64,000 nucleotides of DNA, from NCBI GenBank assembly GCA_965199105.1, contig CBDAQO010000002.1:2914001-2978000 (forward strand), read 5' to 3'. Below are positions 1 to 7,727 of the stretch, in pieces (the first letter of the stretch is position 1; each line of letters opens with the position of its first letter). A program made the translations under genes and the position numbers. This DNA is from LMUY01 sp965199105 (lineage in GTDB: Bacteria > Pseudomonadota > Alphaproteobacteria > Acetobacterales > Acetobacteraceae). The notes beneath the pieces are model-generated. The model saw nothing but the letters and a program-made list of their open reading frames with translations, searched no databases and had not been told where the DNA came from.

Positions 1-548
1 CCGCGCAGCAGCTGCGCGGTCTCGAACAGCGGCAGGCCGACCACGCCGGAATAGCTGCCGCCGAGCCAGCGCACGAAGCTCGCTGCAATGCCCTGGATGG
101 CGTAGCCGCCCGCCTTGCCCACGCCCTCGCCGCTCGCGGCATAGGCGTCGATCTGGCCCGGCTCGAGGCGGTTGAACGCCACCACGCTGTCCACCAGCCG
201 TTCGGTAGCCCGCCCGTCCGGCCCGAGCAGGCACACGGCGGTCAGCACATGGTGGCGGCGCCCGGACAGCAGCCGCAGGCAGGCGGCGACGGAGGCTGCG
301 TCCATCGCTTTGGGGAGAATGCGGCGGCCCGCGGCCACCACGGTGTCGGCCGCCAGGGTCAGCTCGCCGGGTTGGTGGGCGACGGCCGCCTTTTCGCGCG
401 CCAGGCGCTGGGCGTGCAACCGGGGCAGCTCGTCGCGACGCGGCGTCTCGTCGATGTCGGCGGGCCGCACATGGGCTGGAACTACCCCGATCTGCGCCAG
501 AAGGGTCAACCGGCGCGGGCTTGCCGAGGCCAGCGCGAGCGGGTGCAC
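1..548 (-). CDS. maf: Maf-like nucleotide pyrophosphatase (3' end cut by window edge)
   Basis: Maf/YhdE/YceF family nucleoside triphosphate pyrophosphatase, a cytoplasmic house-cleaning enzyme for modified nucleotides. Translating the minus strand from a GTG at 548 gives MHPLALASASPRRLTLLAQ, the family's N-terminal SxSPRR nucleotide-binding signature, then DIDETPRRDE, an LAADTVV segment holding the catalytic aspartate, and GYAIQGIA near the C-terminus. About 182 residues are present against 190-200 usual, so only the last few lie outside the window. The GTG lies one base past the infA stop, implying translational coupling. The infA-maf order is common in alphaproteobacteria. Confidence 0.9.
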   Translation of the reverse strand, partial: MHPLALASASPRRLTLLAQIGVVPAHVRPADIDETPRRDELPRLHAQRLAREKAAVAHQPGELTLAADTVVAAGRRILPKAMDAASVAACLRLLSGRRHHVLTAVCLLGPDGRATERLVDSVVAFNRLEPGQIDAYAASGEGVGKAGGYAIQGIAASFVRWLGGSYSGVVGLPLFETAQLLR

Positions 549-549
549 G

Positions 550-768
550 CTACTTGAAGCGGAAGGTGATCCGACCCTTGCTCAGGTCGTAGGGCGTCAT
601 TTCGACGTTCACCCGGTCGCCGGCCAGCACGCGGATGCGGTTCTTGCGCATCTTGCCGGAGGTGTGCGCCAGGACGCTGTGCTCGTTGTCCAGCTTGACG
701 CGGAACATGGCATTCGGGAGCAGTTCTTGCACAGTCCCGCTGAACTCGATCATGTCTTCTTTAGACAT
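550..768 (-). CDS. infA: Translation initiation factor IF-1
   Basis: IF-1, the small OB-fold protein that occupies the ribosomal A site during initiation. The 72-residue product is exactly family length, begins MSKEDMIEFSGTVQELLPN and contains the conserved HSVLAHTSGKMRKNRIRVLAGD core and YDLSKGRITFR tail. It lies 66 bases downstream of hisD on the same strand and ends one base before maf, so hisG-hisD-infA-maf may be one transcript, although infA commonly has its own promoter. Confidence 0.98.
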   Translation of the reverse strand: MSKEDMIEFSGTVQELLPNAMFRVKLDNEHSVLAHTSGKMRKNRIRVLAGDRVNVEMTPYDLSKGRITFRFK

Positions 769-834
769 ACATGGCCCTGCTATCGCTCCAATCTTTCTTG
801 ACGGAGCGGAACATGATGACGCCGCCGCGCCGGG

Positions 835-2133
835 TCAAGCGCGCGGTCGTTGTCCTAACCGCATGGCGACGCTGCGCGCATGGGCCTGCAAGCCCTCCGC
901 CTCCGCCAGCGCGACCGCCGCCGGGCCGATCGCCGCCAGCGCCGCCGGGTTGGCCTCCACCCAGGTGGTGCGCTTGAGGAAGTCATACACCGAGAGCCCG
1001 GAAGCAAACCGCGCCGTGCGCCCGGTCGGCAACACGTGGTTCGGCCCGGCCACGTAGTCGCCGAGCGCCTCGGGACAGTCATGACCTAGAAAAGCCGCCC
1101 CGGCATGGCGGATGCGGCCGAACAGCGCGTGCGGGTCCGCCACCATCACCTGCAGGTGCTCGGGGGCGAGCCGGTTGGCCAGCGCCACGCCCGCGTCCCA
1201 GTCCTGCACCAGGATGATCGCGCCATGGTCGCGCCAGGACGCGGCGGCCTCCCGGCGCGACAGGCTGTGCAGCTCGGCCGCCACCGCCTGCGCCACCGCA
1301 TCGGCCAGCGTCGGGTCGTCGGTGAGCAGGATGGCTTGCGCGCTCTCGTCGTGCTCGGACTGGGCCAGCAGGTCCACCGCGACCCGGCGCGGATCGGCCG
1401 TCCGGTCTGCCAGGATCAGCACCTCGGACGGCCCCGCGATGCCGTCGATCCCCACCTGGCCGAACACCTGCCGCTTGGCCTCCGCCACGTAGGCGTTGCC
1501 GGGGCCGACGATGCGGTCCACCGGCGCCAGCGTCGGCGTGCCATAGGCCAGGGCCGCCACCGCCTGCGCGCCGCCGACGCGGTAGACCTCGTCCACCCCC
1601 GCCAGCCGCGCCGCCGCCAGCACCAGCGGGTTGAGCGCCCCGCCCGGCGTCGGCACGCACATTGCCACCCGCGCCACCCCCGCGACGCGCGCCGGGATGG
1701 CGTTCATCAGCACCGAGGACGGATAGGCCGCCTTGCCGCCGGGCACATACAGCCCGACCGCGTCCAGCGCCGTCCAGCGCACGCCCATGCGCATGCCGTG
1801 CGCGTCCAGCGTCTCGATCGGGCTCGGTAACTGCAGCCGGTGGAACGCCTCGATCCGCTCCGCCGCCAGCTCCAGCGCGGCGCGCAGCTCGGCCGAGATG
1901 CTGTTGGCCGCGTCGTCGATCTCGTCGGCGGTGATGCGCAACTGGCCGGGCGCCAGGCTGTGGTGGTCGTGCTGCTCGGTGAGGGCACACAGCGCCGCGT
2001 CCCCCTCCGCCCGCACGGCGGCGATGATGGCGGCCACAGTGGCGTCCACCTTGGCCGTGGTCTCGCGCGCCTCGTTCAGCAGCCGCTCGAACGCGACGGC
2101 GAAGCCCGGGTCGGCGGTGTCAAGCCGCCTCAT
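835..2133 (-). CDS. hisD: Histidinol dehydrogenase
   Basis: Zinc- and NAD-dependent histidinol dehydrogenase, catalysing the last two oxidations of histidine synthesis (L-histidinol to L-histidine). The 432-residue product matches the family length of about 430. Visible family blocks include YVPGGKAAYPSSVLMNAIPA, the RVGGAQAVAALAYGT segment, VGPGNAYVAEAKR and SEHDESAQAILLT. The open frame extends upstream to 2493, but that part lies over hisG in another frame and is not protein-like. The chosen ATG at 2133 overlaps the hisG stop in an ATGA junction, so the two genes are translationally coupled. Confidence 0.96.
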   Translation of the reverse strand: MRRLDTADPGFAVAFERLLNEARETTAKVDATVAAIIAAVRAEGDAALCALTEQHDHHSLAPGQLRITADEIDDAANSISAELRAALELAAERIEAFHRLQLPSPIETLDAHGMRMGVRWTALDAVGLYVPGGKAAYPSSVLMNAIPARVAGVARVAMCVPTPGGALNPLVLAAARLAGVDEVYRVGGAQAVAALAYGTPTLAPVDRIVGPGNAYVAEAKRQVFGQVGIDGIAGPSEVLILADRTADPRRVAVDLLAQSEHDESAQAILLTDDPTLADAVAQAVAAELHSLSRREAAASWRDHGAIILVQDWDAGVALANRLAPEHLQVMVADPHALFGRIRHAGAAFLGHDCPEALGDYVAGPNHVLPTGRTARFASGLSVYDFLKRTTWVEANPAALAAIGPAAVALAEAEGLQAHARSVAMRLGQRPRA

Positions 2134-2822
2134 GGCAGCAGCGCGGCGCGGAAGCGCTCGACCCACGCGCCCACCGCCTCCGGCCGCGTCTTCAGCGCGG
2201 TGCGGTTCACCACCAGGCGGCTGGTGACGTGCGCGATCACCTCGCTCTCGCGCAGCCCGTTGGCCGCCAGGGTCGATCCGGTCTGCACCAGGTCCACGAT
2301 CAGCTTGGCCAGGCCCAGGCCGGGGGCGAGTTCCATAGCCCCGTTCAGGTGCACCACCTCGGCATGGATGCCGCGCGCGGCGAAGTGGCGGCGAGCGATG
2401 TTGGGGTATTTCGTCGCCACCCGCACCCGCGACCACAGCCGCGTCTCCGCCGTGTCGATCCAATCCGCCGGCCCGGCGACGCTGACCCGGCAATGGCCGA
2501 TGTCGAGGTCGAGCGGGGCGTAGAGCTCCGGGTAGTCGAACTCCATCAGCACGTCCGCGCCGCAGATGCCGATCTGGGCGCCGCCGAACGCCACAAAGGT
2601 CGCGACGTCAAACGGGCGCACGCGCACCACGTCGAGCGCCGGGTCCTCGGTGGGGAAGCGCAGGCGGCGGGAGTCCTCGTCCTGGTAGTCGGCCGCGGGG
2701 TGCACCCCGGCGCGCGCCAACAGGGCGCTGCATTCGGCCAGGATGCGCCCCTTAGGCAGGGCCAGCACCAGCGGGCCGGTGACCTCGGGCAGGAGCGAGG
2801 CGGCCGGGAAGGGGGCAGTCAT
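2130..2822 (-). CDS. hisG: ATP phosphoribosyltransferase, short form
   Basis: First enzyme of histidine synthesis, joining ATP and PRPP. At 230 residues with LVLALPKGRILAE at the N-terminus and a VQTGSTLAANGL segment binding PRPP, it is the short form (HisG-S), lacking the roughly 80-residue C-terminal regulatory domain of the long form. Members of this class need the HisRS-like partner HisZ for activity and histidine feedback; no hisZ is in the window, so it should be elsewhere in the genome. It overlaps hisD by ATGA. Upstream lies about 65 bases before the next minus-strand gene. Confidence 0.95.
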   Translation of the reverse strand: MTAPFPAASLLPEVTGPLVLALPKGRILAECSALLARAGVHPAADYQDEDSRRLRFPTEDPALDVVRVRPFDVATFVAFGGAQIGICGADVLMEFDYPELYAPLDLDIGHCRVSVAGPADWIDTAETRLWSRVRVATKYPNIARRHFAARGIHAEVVHLNGAMELAPGLGLAKLIVDLVQTGSTLAANGLRESEVIAHVTSRLVVNRTALKTRPEAVGAWVERFRAALLP

Positions 2823-2889
2823 GCAGGCCTCGGGCGCGGTTTGGGGTGGCTGCCTAGCACCCTGGCGGCGCGGTCGCTAGAGCATGACG

Positions 2890-3129
2890 CTAATGTGGGT
2901 GCCGAGCACGGTCATGAGCCCGCGCCGAGACAAACCGCCGCAGGGCGACGCAGGACCACACCGCTTCCACCGCACCGAACGGCCAAGCGCCTTGCAGGAA
3001 GCCGTAGATCGACCCGAGCACGCAGGCGCCCGCGAACGCCAGGATGCACCACGGGCTGCGGCGCTCGAGCGCGTAGGTGACCAGCATCGCGGTGACCGCG
3101 AACAGGCCGAAAGCGGTGAGCGCGTCCAC
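2890..3129 (-). CDS. Small two-to-three-helix membrane protein of unknown function
   Basis: The 79-residue product is mostly hydrophobic: MDALTAFGLFAVTAMLVTYA, then a loop, then a segment around LAFAGACVLGSIYGFLQGA, ending in a basic, Arg/His-rich tail. It starts at a GTG 32 bases after the lrgB stop and is the last gene of the Nudix-lrgA-lrgB operon. I do not recognise a named family. Small proteins with this pattern (a helix, ERRSPW, then a second helix) recur in alphaproteobacteria. The gene call rests on operon position and clean membrane topology. Confidence 0.7.
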   Translation of the reverse strand: MDALTAFGLFAVTAMLVTYALERRSPWCILAFAGACVLGSIYGFLQGAWPFGAVEAVWSCVALRRFVSARAHDRARHPH

Positions 3130-3161
3130 TCAGGCCGTCGGTTCGGGTTCGGGTCGGACCA

Positions 3162-3875
3162 TCAGATGAAGCTCGCCAGGATGGGGACCATGATGGGCAC
3201 GAACAGGCCGTTCAGCCCGATCGCGAGGCCGCCGAACGCGCCGGCGGTCTCGTCTAGCATCAGCAGGCGCGCGGTGGCCAGGCCGTGGCCTCCGGTGCCG
3301 CCGGCCAGGCCCTGCGCCCGCATGTCCAGCACGCCGAGCAGCCGCATCACGCTGGGCCCGATCATCACCGCCACCAGCCCAGTGAGCAGGACGAAGGTGG
3401 CCGTCAGCGCCGGTGGCGCGCCGATCTGCTCGGCGATGCCCATCGCGATCGGCGTCGTGACCGATTTGGGTGCCAGCGCCAACACCACCGGCCGGGACGC
3501 ACCCATGAGGCGCGCCACCAGCACGGCGCTGACCGCCCCGACGGTGGAGCCGACCATCAGCGACGGCACGATGGCGCCGGCCGAGCGGCGAATGCGGCGC
3601 AAATTGGCATGCATCGGCACCGCCAGCGCCACCGTCGCCGGGCCGAGTAGGAATTGCACGTATTGCCCGCCCTCGAAGTAGACCCGGTAGGGCGTGCCGG
3701 TCACCAGCAGCAGGCCGACCAGCATCAGGATGCTGAGCAGCATCGGGTTGGCCAGCACGTGGCCGCGGAACACCCGGCTGATGCGGCTGGCCAGCTCCCA
3801 CGCCAGCAAGGTCGCCACCAGCCCGAGCAAGGGGGTGGTCTGCAGGTAGACCCAGAGCGAGGCGGCGTGCGTCAC
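3162..3875 (-). CDS. lrgB: LrgB/CidB family inner-membrane protein
   Basis: Partner of LrgA in the holin-like LrgAB/CidAB system, linked in other bacteria to murein hydrolase control, programmed lysis and in plants and bacilli to pyruvate or glycolate export. The 237-residue protein is a multi-span membrane protein with the family core LALAPKSVTTPIAMGIAEQIG and the late LLMLDETAGAFGGLAIGLNG segment. The open frame runs to 4667, but homology begins at the GTG at 3875, which overlaps the lrgA stop in a GTGA junction. Which of the proposed functions applies here cannot be told from sequence. Confidence 0.9.
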   Translation of the reverse strand: MTHAASLWVYLQTTPLLGLVATLLAWELASRISRVFRGHVLANPMLLSILMLVGLLLVTGTPYRVYFEGGQYVQFLLGPATVALAVPMHANLRRIRRSAGAIVPSLMVGSTVGAVSAVLVARLMGASRPVVLALAPKSVTTPIAMGIAEQIGAPPALTATFVLLTGLVAVMIGPSVMRLLGVLDMRAQGLAGGTGGHGLATARLLMLDETAGAFGGLAIGLNGLFVPIMVPILASFI

Positions 3876-4216
3876 TCCTCGGCGCCGCGCAGCAGGCGCT
3901 GCATCATCCAGCCGGTGACCGCCATAGTGAGAGCGGTGGAAACCAGGATGGCGGCCAGGATGGGCAGCCAGTCGCGCTGCAACGCGTCCAGTTCGGTGAC
4001 GATGCCGACGCCCGCGGGCACGAATAGCAACGAGAGGTGGCGCAGCAGCCCGTTGGACGTGTCCCGCAGCGCGGGGTCGGGGCCGTTGCGCGCGATCAGC
4101 ACCGCCAGCAGCAGCGCCAACCCGACCACTGCGCCGGGCAGCGGCAGGCCGAGCCCGCGGGCGATCAACTCGCCAGCGAACTGGCAGAGCACGAGACCTG
4201 TGAGCGCGCGGAGCAA
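3872..4216 (-). CDS. lrgA: LrgA/CidA family holin-like protein
   Basis: A 114-residue membrane protein with the LrgA family pattern: LVLCQFAGELIARGLGLPLPG at the start, then hydrophobic segments and the conserved LRHLSLLFVPAGVGIV motif. It is predicted to have about four helices in the inner membrane and to act with LrgB. The start is most likely TTG at 4216, three bases after the upstream stop; the only other nearby start, a GTG at codon 9, would cut the first helix. The start is therefore less certain than the gene. Confidence 0.88.
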   Translation of the reverse strand: MLRALTGLVLCQFAGELIARGLGLPLPGAVVGLALLLAVLIARNGPDPALRDTSNGLLRHLSLLFVPAGVGIVTELDALQRDWLPILAAILVSTALTMAVTGWMMQRLLRGAEE

Positions 4217-4219
4217 GCC

Positions 4220-4576
4220 CTATTGCAACGGCATGCTGAGGTTGAGGCCCGCGCCGGGTCGGGCGCGGCGATCGGTTTCCGCCTGGAAGGACGAGGAGGG
4301 CAGGTAGCCGTCGCTCTGCGCGTGGTTGTTGCGGGAGAAGAAGCTGGGCGAGACCGAGGCGTCGGTCGACTGCGAACCCGGGGTGGGGGCGACGAGGTCG
4401 TGGTTTGGGGTCGGCGCGGCGGTGAACTCGCCGGGCTGCGGCGGTGCGGCGGGAGCCTTCTTCCTGGCCGAACCCGCCCCGAACTCGGGCAGCGGCGTCA
4501 CGGTCAGGAACGAGTTCGGCGGGCCGGCAGCCACCAGCGGCAGCGTCGCCAGGCCGATCAGCAGCAGCCGCTTCAT
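4220..4576 (-). CDS. Secreted proline/alanine-rich protein of unknown function
   Basis: The 118-residue product begins MKRLLLIGLATLPLVAAGPP, a signal peptide, followed by a low-complexity Pro/Ala/Ser-rich segment without recognisable domain. It ends with LNLSMPLQ, and no cysteine is present, so it is probably a soluble or envelope-attached periplasmic protein rather than a lipoprotein. Its ATG overlaps the Nudix stop (ATGA), and the lrgA start follows three bases after its own stop, so it is firmly within the Nudix-lrgAB operon. Function unknown. Confidence 0.75.
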   Translation of the reverse strand: MKRLLLIGLATLPLVAAGPPNSFLTVTPLPEFGAGSARKKAPAAPPQPGEFTAAPTPNHDLVAPTPGSQSTDASVSPSFFSRNNHAQSDGYLPSSSFQAETDRRARPGAGLNLSMPLQ

Positions 4577-5121
4577 AGCGCCGCCACCGGGTCGATGCGG
4601 TTGGTGCCGCGGCGGTCTTCCGCGGGGTTGCCGACGGGTGGGCCGAGCGCGCCCGTGCCGGCCTCATGCCAGGCGAGCAGCGCCCATTTCACGGTCGGGA
4701 ACGCGAGCTCGTCCCATGGAATCTCGTCCCAGGCGAACATCCTTGCCTCCAGACTTTCGACGCCCGCCGTTATACCGCGTTTGGCGAACCGGGCGCGGTA
4801 AATCACCTGGAACTGCCCGATCCGGCTGATGTCGAACAGCGCGAGGATGCCGTCGAGCGCGATGTCGGCGCCGGCCTCCTCCATGGCCTCCCGCTGGGCG
4901 CCCTCGGCGGTGGTTTCGCCCAGCTCGAGGTAGCCGGCCGGCAGGGTCCAGAAGCCTGAGCGGGGCTCGATCGCGCGGCGGCACAGCAGGACCTGGCCTT
5001 CATCAGCCACCACGGCGCCGACGATCACCTTTGGGTTCTGATAGGCCACGAAGCCGCAGCGGGAGCAGACATCCCGCTCCTTATCGTCGCCGTCCGGGAT
5101 TTTCCGCTCGAACGTAGCCAT
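4573..5121 (-). CDS. Nudix hydrolase with N-terminal zinc-binding motif
   Basis: Nudix-family pyrophosphohydrolase acting on a nucleoside diphosphate derivative. Residues 18-30 contain CSRCGFVAYQNPK, the rest of a zinc ribbon as in NudC-like and ADP-ribose type members, and residues around 64-86 hold a complete Nudix box (G-x5-E-x7-R-E-x2-E-E-x-G) in the form GYLELGE...REAMEEAGA. The 182-residue length is normal. It is the first gene of the minus-strand operon that continues through a secreted protein into lrgAB. The exact substrate cannot be read from sequence. Confidence 0.9.
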   Translation of the reverse strand: MATFERKIPDGDDKERDVCSRCGFVAYQNPKVIVGAVVADEGQVLLCRRAIEPRSGFWTLPAGYLELGETTAEGAQREAMEEAGADIALDGILALFDISRIGQFQVIYRARFAKRGITAGVESLEARMFAWDEIPWDELAFPTVKWALLAWHEAGTGALGPPVGNPAEDRRGTNRIDPVAAL

Positions 5122-5192
5122 GCTCGAGCGTGGAGCGGGCCGGCCGCCGGATCAAGCCCTCGGCGAGAAAATCCTAGCCGTGTGCAACCGCG

Positions 5193-5390
5193 CTACACCG
5201 AAAGGTCGAGCAGGGAGCCACGCGGCGTGCTGCGCGAGGGCGGCGTTCCGGACGGGGCGGCCTGCAGCGTTTTCTGCTGCGCCACGTCCGTGCTGGGGGC
5301 GCGGGCGGGGGCAGCCACCCGGGTGGCCGGGCTGGCTGCGGTGACGCCGTTGGCGGCGGAGAAGGCGGAGAGGCTGGATGGCGCGATCAT
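5193..5390 (-). CDS. Short Ala/Ser/Pro-rich hypothetical protein
   Basis: An open frame of about 65 residues starting MIAPSSLSAFSAANGV and ending GSLLDLSV. The ATG at 5390 has a GAGAG motif eight bases upstream; an in-frame GTG at 5399 is the alternative. No domain, signal peptide or transmembrane segment is visible, and composition is low-complexity. It lies between the Nudix gene and a small secreted protein on the same strand. It may be a real but poorly conserved small gene; evidence is limited to the ribosome site and strand context. Confidence 0.4.
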   Translation of the reverse strand: MIAPSSLSAFSAANGVTAASPATRVAAPARAPSTDVAQQKTLQAAPSGTPPSRSTPRGSLLDLSV

Positions 5391-5440
5391 GCTGGCCACT
5401 CTCGCCTGAAACCCTTAACGCCAGGTAAACCGCGCGGCCT

Positions 5441-5677
5441 TTATTTTGGCGCGACCACCTCGGCCGGCGCGGTGCCATTCGCCGCCGCCGCGGGCGCCGC
5501 CGGGGACGGTGCGGCCGGGGCAGTCGGCCGCAGCGGGCGCCGTTGGGCGGCGCGCACCGCCTTTGCGGCCGAGGATTGCGGCGGGCTGGTGGGTGCGGTC
5601 GGGCCCGGCGAGGCGGCTTGGGCATGCGCTACCAGCGGCAAACACAGCAGGGCGGCGGCAAGAGCGACGCGGATCAT
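5441..5677 (-). CDS. Small secreted Ala/Pro-rich protein
   Basis: A 78-residue product with a clear cleavable signal peptide, MIRVALAAALLCLPLVAHAQA, followed by a Pro/Ala/Ser-rich, basic mature part (QRRPLRPTAPAAPSPAAP). The frame opens 18 bases further upstream, but an AGGAGG six bases before the ATG at 5677 fixes the start. It is divergent from rpsB. No family recognised; small exported low-complexity proteins like this are common in Acetobacteraceae and their roles are unknown. Confidence 0.6.
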   Translation of the reverse strand: MIRVALAAALLCLPLVAHAQAASPGPTAPTSPPQSSAAKAVRAAQRRPLRPTAPAAPSPAAPAAAANGTAPAEVVAPK

Positions 5678-5919
5678 CGGCAGCCTCCTTGGCAACCGCC
5701 CCTAAACGAGCCGTCCATGCCCGCGTTCCCAGCCTTGCGGTGCGGCGCCTTGCCACCACGGCCGCTTTCCGCCATATCCCGGCCGTCACTGCCGCCCTGG
5801 GACTCCCTGGCGCAGCGATAATTCACACGCGGGGCGCCTTCCTGGCTGCAGAGCCAGAACCGGTGCCGCAAGGCTCGGCCCCGCGGAGGCTCAACCGGAC
5901 CAAGGAAGCACCCCTCCCG

Positions 5920-6696
5920 ATGGCTATGCCCGATTTCACCCTGCGGCAACTGCTCGAAGCCGGCGTCCATTTCGGCCACCACACCCGGCGCTGGAACCCG
6001 CGCATGGCGCCCTACCTGTTCGGCATCCGCAACCAGGTCCACATCATCGACCTGCAGCAGACCGTCCCGATGCTGGATCGCGCGCTGCGCGAGGTGCGCA
6101 ACATCACCGCCAATGGCGGCCGCGTGCTGTTCGTCGGCACCAAGCGCGCCGCCGCCGAGCACGTGGCCGAGTCCGCCAAGCGCTGCGGCCAGTATTACGT
6201 GAACCACCGCTGGCTGGGCGGCATGCTGACCAACTGGAAGACCATCACCGGCAGCATCAAGCGGCTGCGCCAGATCGAGGAGCTGCTGGCCGGCAACGTC
6301 GAGGGCCTCACCAAGAAGGAGGTGCTGGACATCACCCGCGACAGCGACAAGCTCGAGCGCGCGCTGGGCGGCATCAAGGAGATGGGTGGCCTGCCCGACA
6401 TCCTGTTCATCATCGACACCAACAAGGAAAAGCTGGCGGTCGAGGAGGCCAACAAGCTCGGCATCCCGGTCATCGCCGTGCTGGACAGCAACTCCGACCC
6501 GGCGGGCGTCACCTACCCCATCCCGGGCAACGACGACGCCCTGCGCGCCATCACTCTGTATTGCGACCTGATCGCCGGCGCCGTGCTTGACGGGATCAGC
6601 GCCGAGATGGCCGCCTCCGGCCGCGACGTGGGTGGCGATGAAGACCTGCCGCTGGGCGCCGCGCCCGAGGCGATGGCAGACCAGCCCGCCGCTTAA
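5920..6696 (+). CDS. rpsB: 30S ribosomal protein S2
   Basis: Ribosomal protein S2. The 258-residue product begins MAMPDFTLRQLLEAGVHFGH and carries the family blocks WNPRMAPYLFGIRN, GGRVLFVGTKR, YVNHRWLGGMLTNW and a LGIPVIAVLDSNSDP segment. The frame is open far upstream, but S2 homology starts at 5920, preceded by an AAGGAAG ribosome site. It is followed 18 bases later by tsf, the usual bacterial pair. The roughly 240 bases upstream could hold its promoter and leader; a GATAAT hexamer at 5817-5822 is the only suggestive element, with no good -35 partner. Confidence 0.98.
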   Translation: MAMPDFTLRQLLEAGVHFGHHTRRWNPRMAPYLFGIRNQVHIIDLQQTVPMLDRALREVRNITANGGRVLFVGTKRAAAEHVAESAKRCGQYYVNHRWLGGMLTNWKTITGSIKRLRQIEELLAGNVEGLTKKEVLDITRDSDKLERALGGIKEMGGLPDILFIIDTNKEKLAVEEANKLGIPVIAVLDSNSDPAGVTYPIPGNDDALRAITLYCDLIAGAVLDGISAEMAASGRDVGGDEDLPLGAAPEAMADQPAA

Positions 6697-6714
6697 CCAA
6701 CGGGGAGACGCAAC

Positions 6715-7656
6715 ATGGCCGAAATCACTGCCGCGATGGTCAAGCAGCTCCGCGACAAGACCGACGCCCCGATGATGGACTGCAAGCGGGCGCTGACCGA
6801 GAGCGGGGGCGACCTCGAGGCCGCGGTCGACTGGCTGCGCAAGAAGGGCCTGTCCGCCGCCGCCAAGAAGAGCGGTCGGGTGGCTGCCGAGGGCCTGGTG
6901 GGCACCGCGACGGCGCCGGGTCGGGGCGCGATGGTGGAGGTGAACGCCGAGACCGACTTCGTGGCCCGCAACGAGACCTTCCAGGGCTTCGTCGCCGCGG
7001 TGGCGAAGCTGGCACTCGACGTGGGCGAGGATTTGGCGGCGCTGAAGGCGGCGCCGTTCCCGGGCAGCGGCCGCACGGTGGCTGACGAACTGATCCAGTT
7101 GGTCGCCACCATCGGCGAGAACATGACAATCCGCCGCGCCCGCGTGATCAAGGTGGGCAGCGGCGTGGTGGCGAGCTACGTGCACCAGCCGCTGAAGCCC
7201 GGACTGGGCAAGATCGGCGTGCTGGTCGGCATCGAGGGCGCCAGCGAGCTCGACGCGCTGGAGCTGCTCGGCCGCCAGGTGGGCATGCACGTGGCCGCGT
7301 CGCAGCCATCCGCGCTCGACGTCACCTCGGTCGACCCGGCGGCGCTGGAACGCGAGCGCACCGTGCTGATTGAAAAGGCACGCGAGGAGGGCAAGGCCAA
7401 GACCGACGAGATCATGCAGAAGATGGTCGATGGCCGCATCCGCAAATACTACGAGGAAGTGGTGCTGCTGGAGCAGGTCTGGGTGCATGACGGCGAGAGC
7501 CGGGTGAAGGCGGTGATGACAAAGGCGGGCGCCAACGTCGTGGGCTTCAGCCGCTTCACTCTGGGCGAGGGCATCGACAAGCCGACCGGCGGGGATTTTG
7601 CTGCCGAGGTCGCCGCCGCCGCAGGACTGAACCCGGAGGACCCGCAGCCGCTGTGA
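6715..7656 (+). CDS. tsf: Elongation factor Ts
   Basis: EF-Ts, the guanine nucleotide exchange factor for EF-Tu. The 313-residue product starts MAEITAAMVKQLRDKTDAP with MMDCKRAL, the N-terminal UBA-like domain, then VNAETDFVARNETF, the signature that contacts EF-Tu, and continues through the dimerisation domain to the C-terminal module. Length fits alphaproteobacterial family members. A GGGGAG ribosome site precedes the ATG. Its stop overlaps a possible GTG start of the next frame (GTGA), linking tsf to lolA. Confidence 0.98.
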   Translation: MAEITAAMVKQLRDKTDAPMMDCKRALTESGGDLEAAVDWLRKKGLSAAAKKSGRVAAEGLVGTATAPGRGAMVEVNAETDFVARNETFQGFVAAVAKLALDVGEDLAALKAAPFPGSGRTVADELIQLVATIGENMTIRRARVIKVGSGVVASYVHQPLKPGLGKIGVLVGIEGASELDALELLGRQVGMHVAASQPSALDVTSVDPAALERERTVLIEKAREEGKAKTDEIMQKMVDGRIRKYYEEVVLLEQVWVHDGESRVKAVMTKAGANVVGFSRFTLGEGIDKPTGGDFAAEVAAAAGLNPEDPQPL

Positions 7657-7692
7657 CGCCTACTCCCGCACTCGTGTCTGATCGCTGCCGAA

Positions 7693-7727
7693 GCCCTCTC
7701 CCCCTGGAAGAGGGTTGGGTGGGGGCC
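7693..7727. repeat. Short palindromic repeat, copy 1 (inside the lolA 5' region)
   Basis: Copy of a family of 33-36 bp elements seen five times in the window: GCCCTCTCCC, a short loop, then a GGGAGAGGG-like arm followed by TTGGGTGAGGGGC. This copy has arms CCCTCTCC and GAAGAGGG and the tail TTGGGTGGGGGCC. It is the only copy lying in an open frame, where it would be read as SPLPLEEGWVG. Confidence 0.7.

Noticed and set aside
5674..7488. Long minus-strand open frame opposite rpsB and tsf
   Set aside because: It is His/Gln/Leu-rich antisense of two certain genes, a shadow caused by high GC content.
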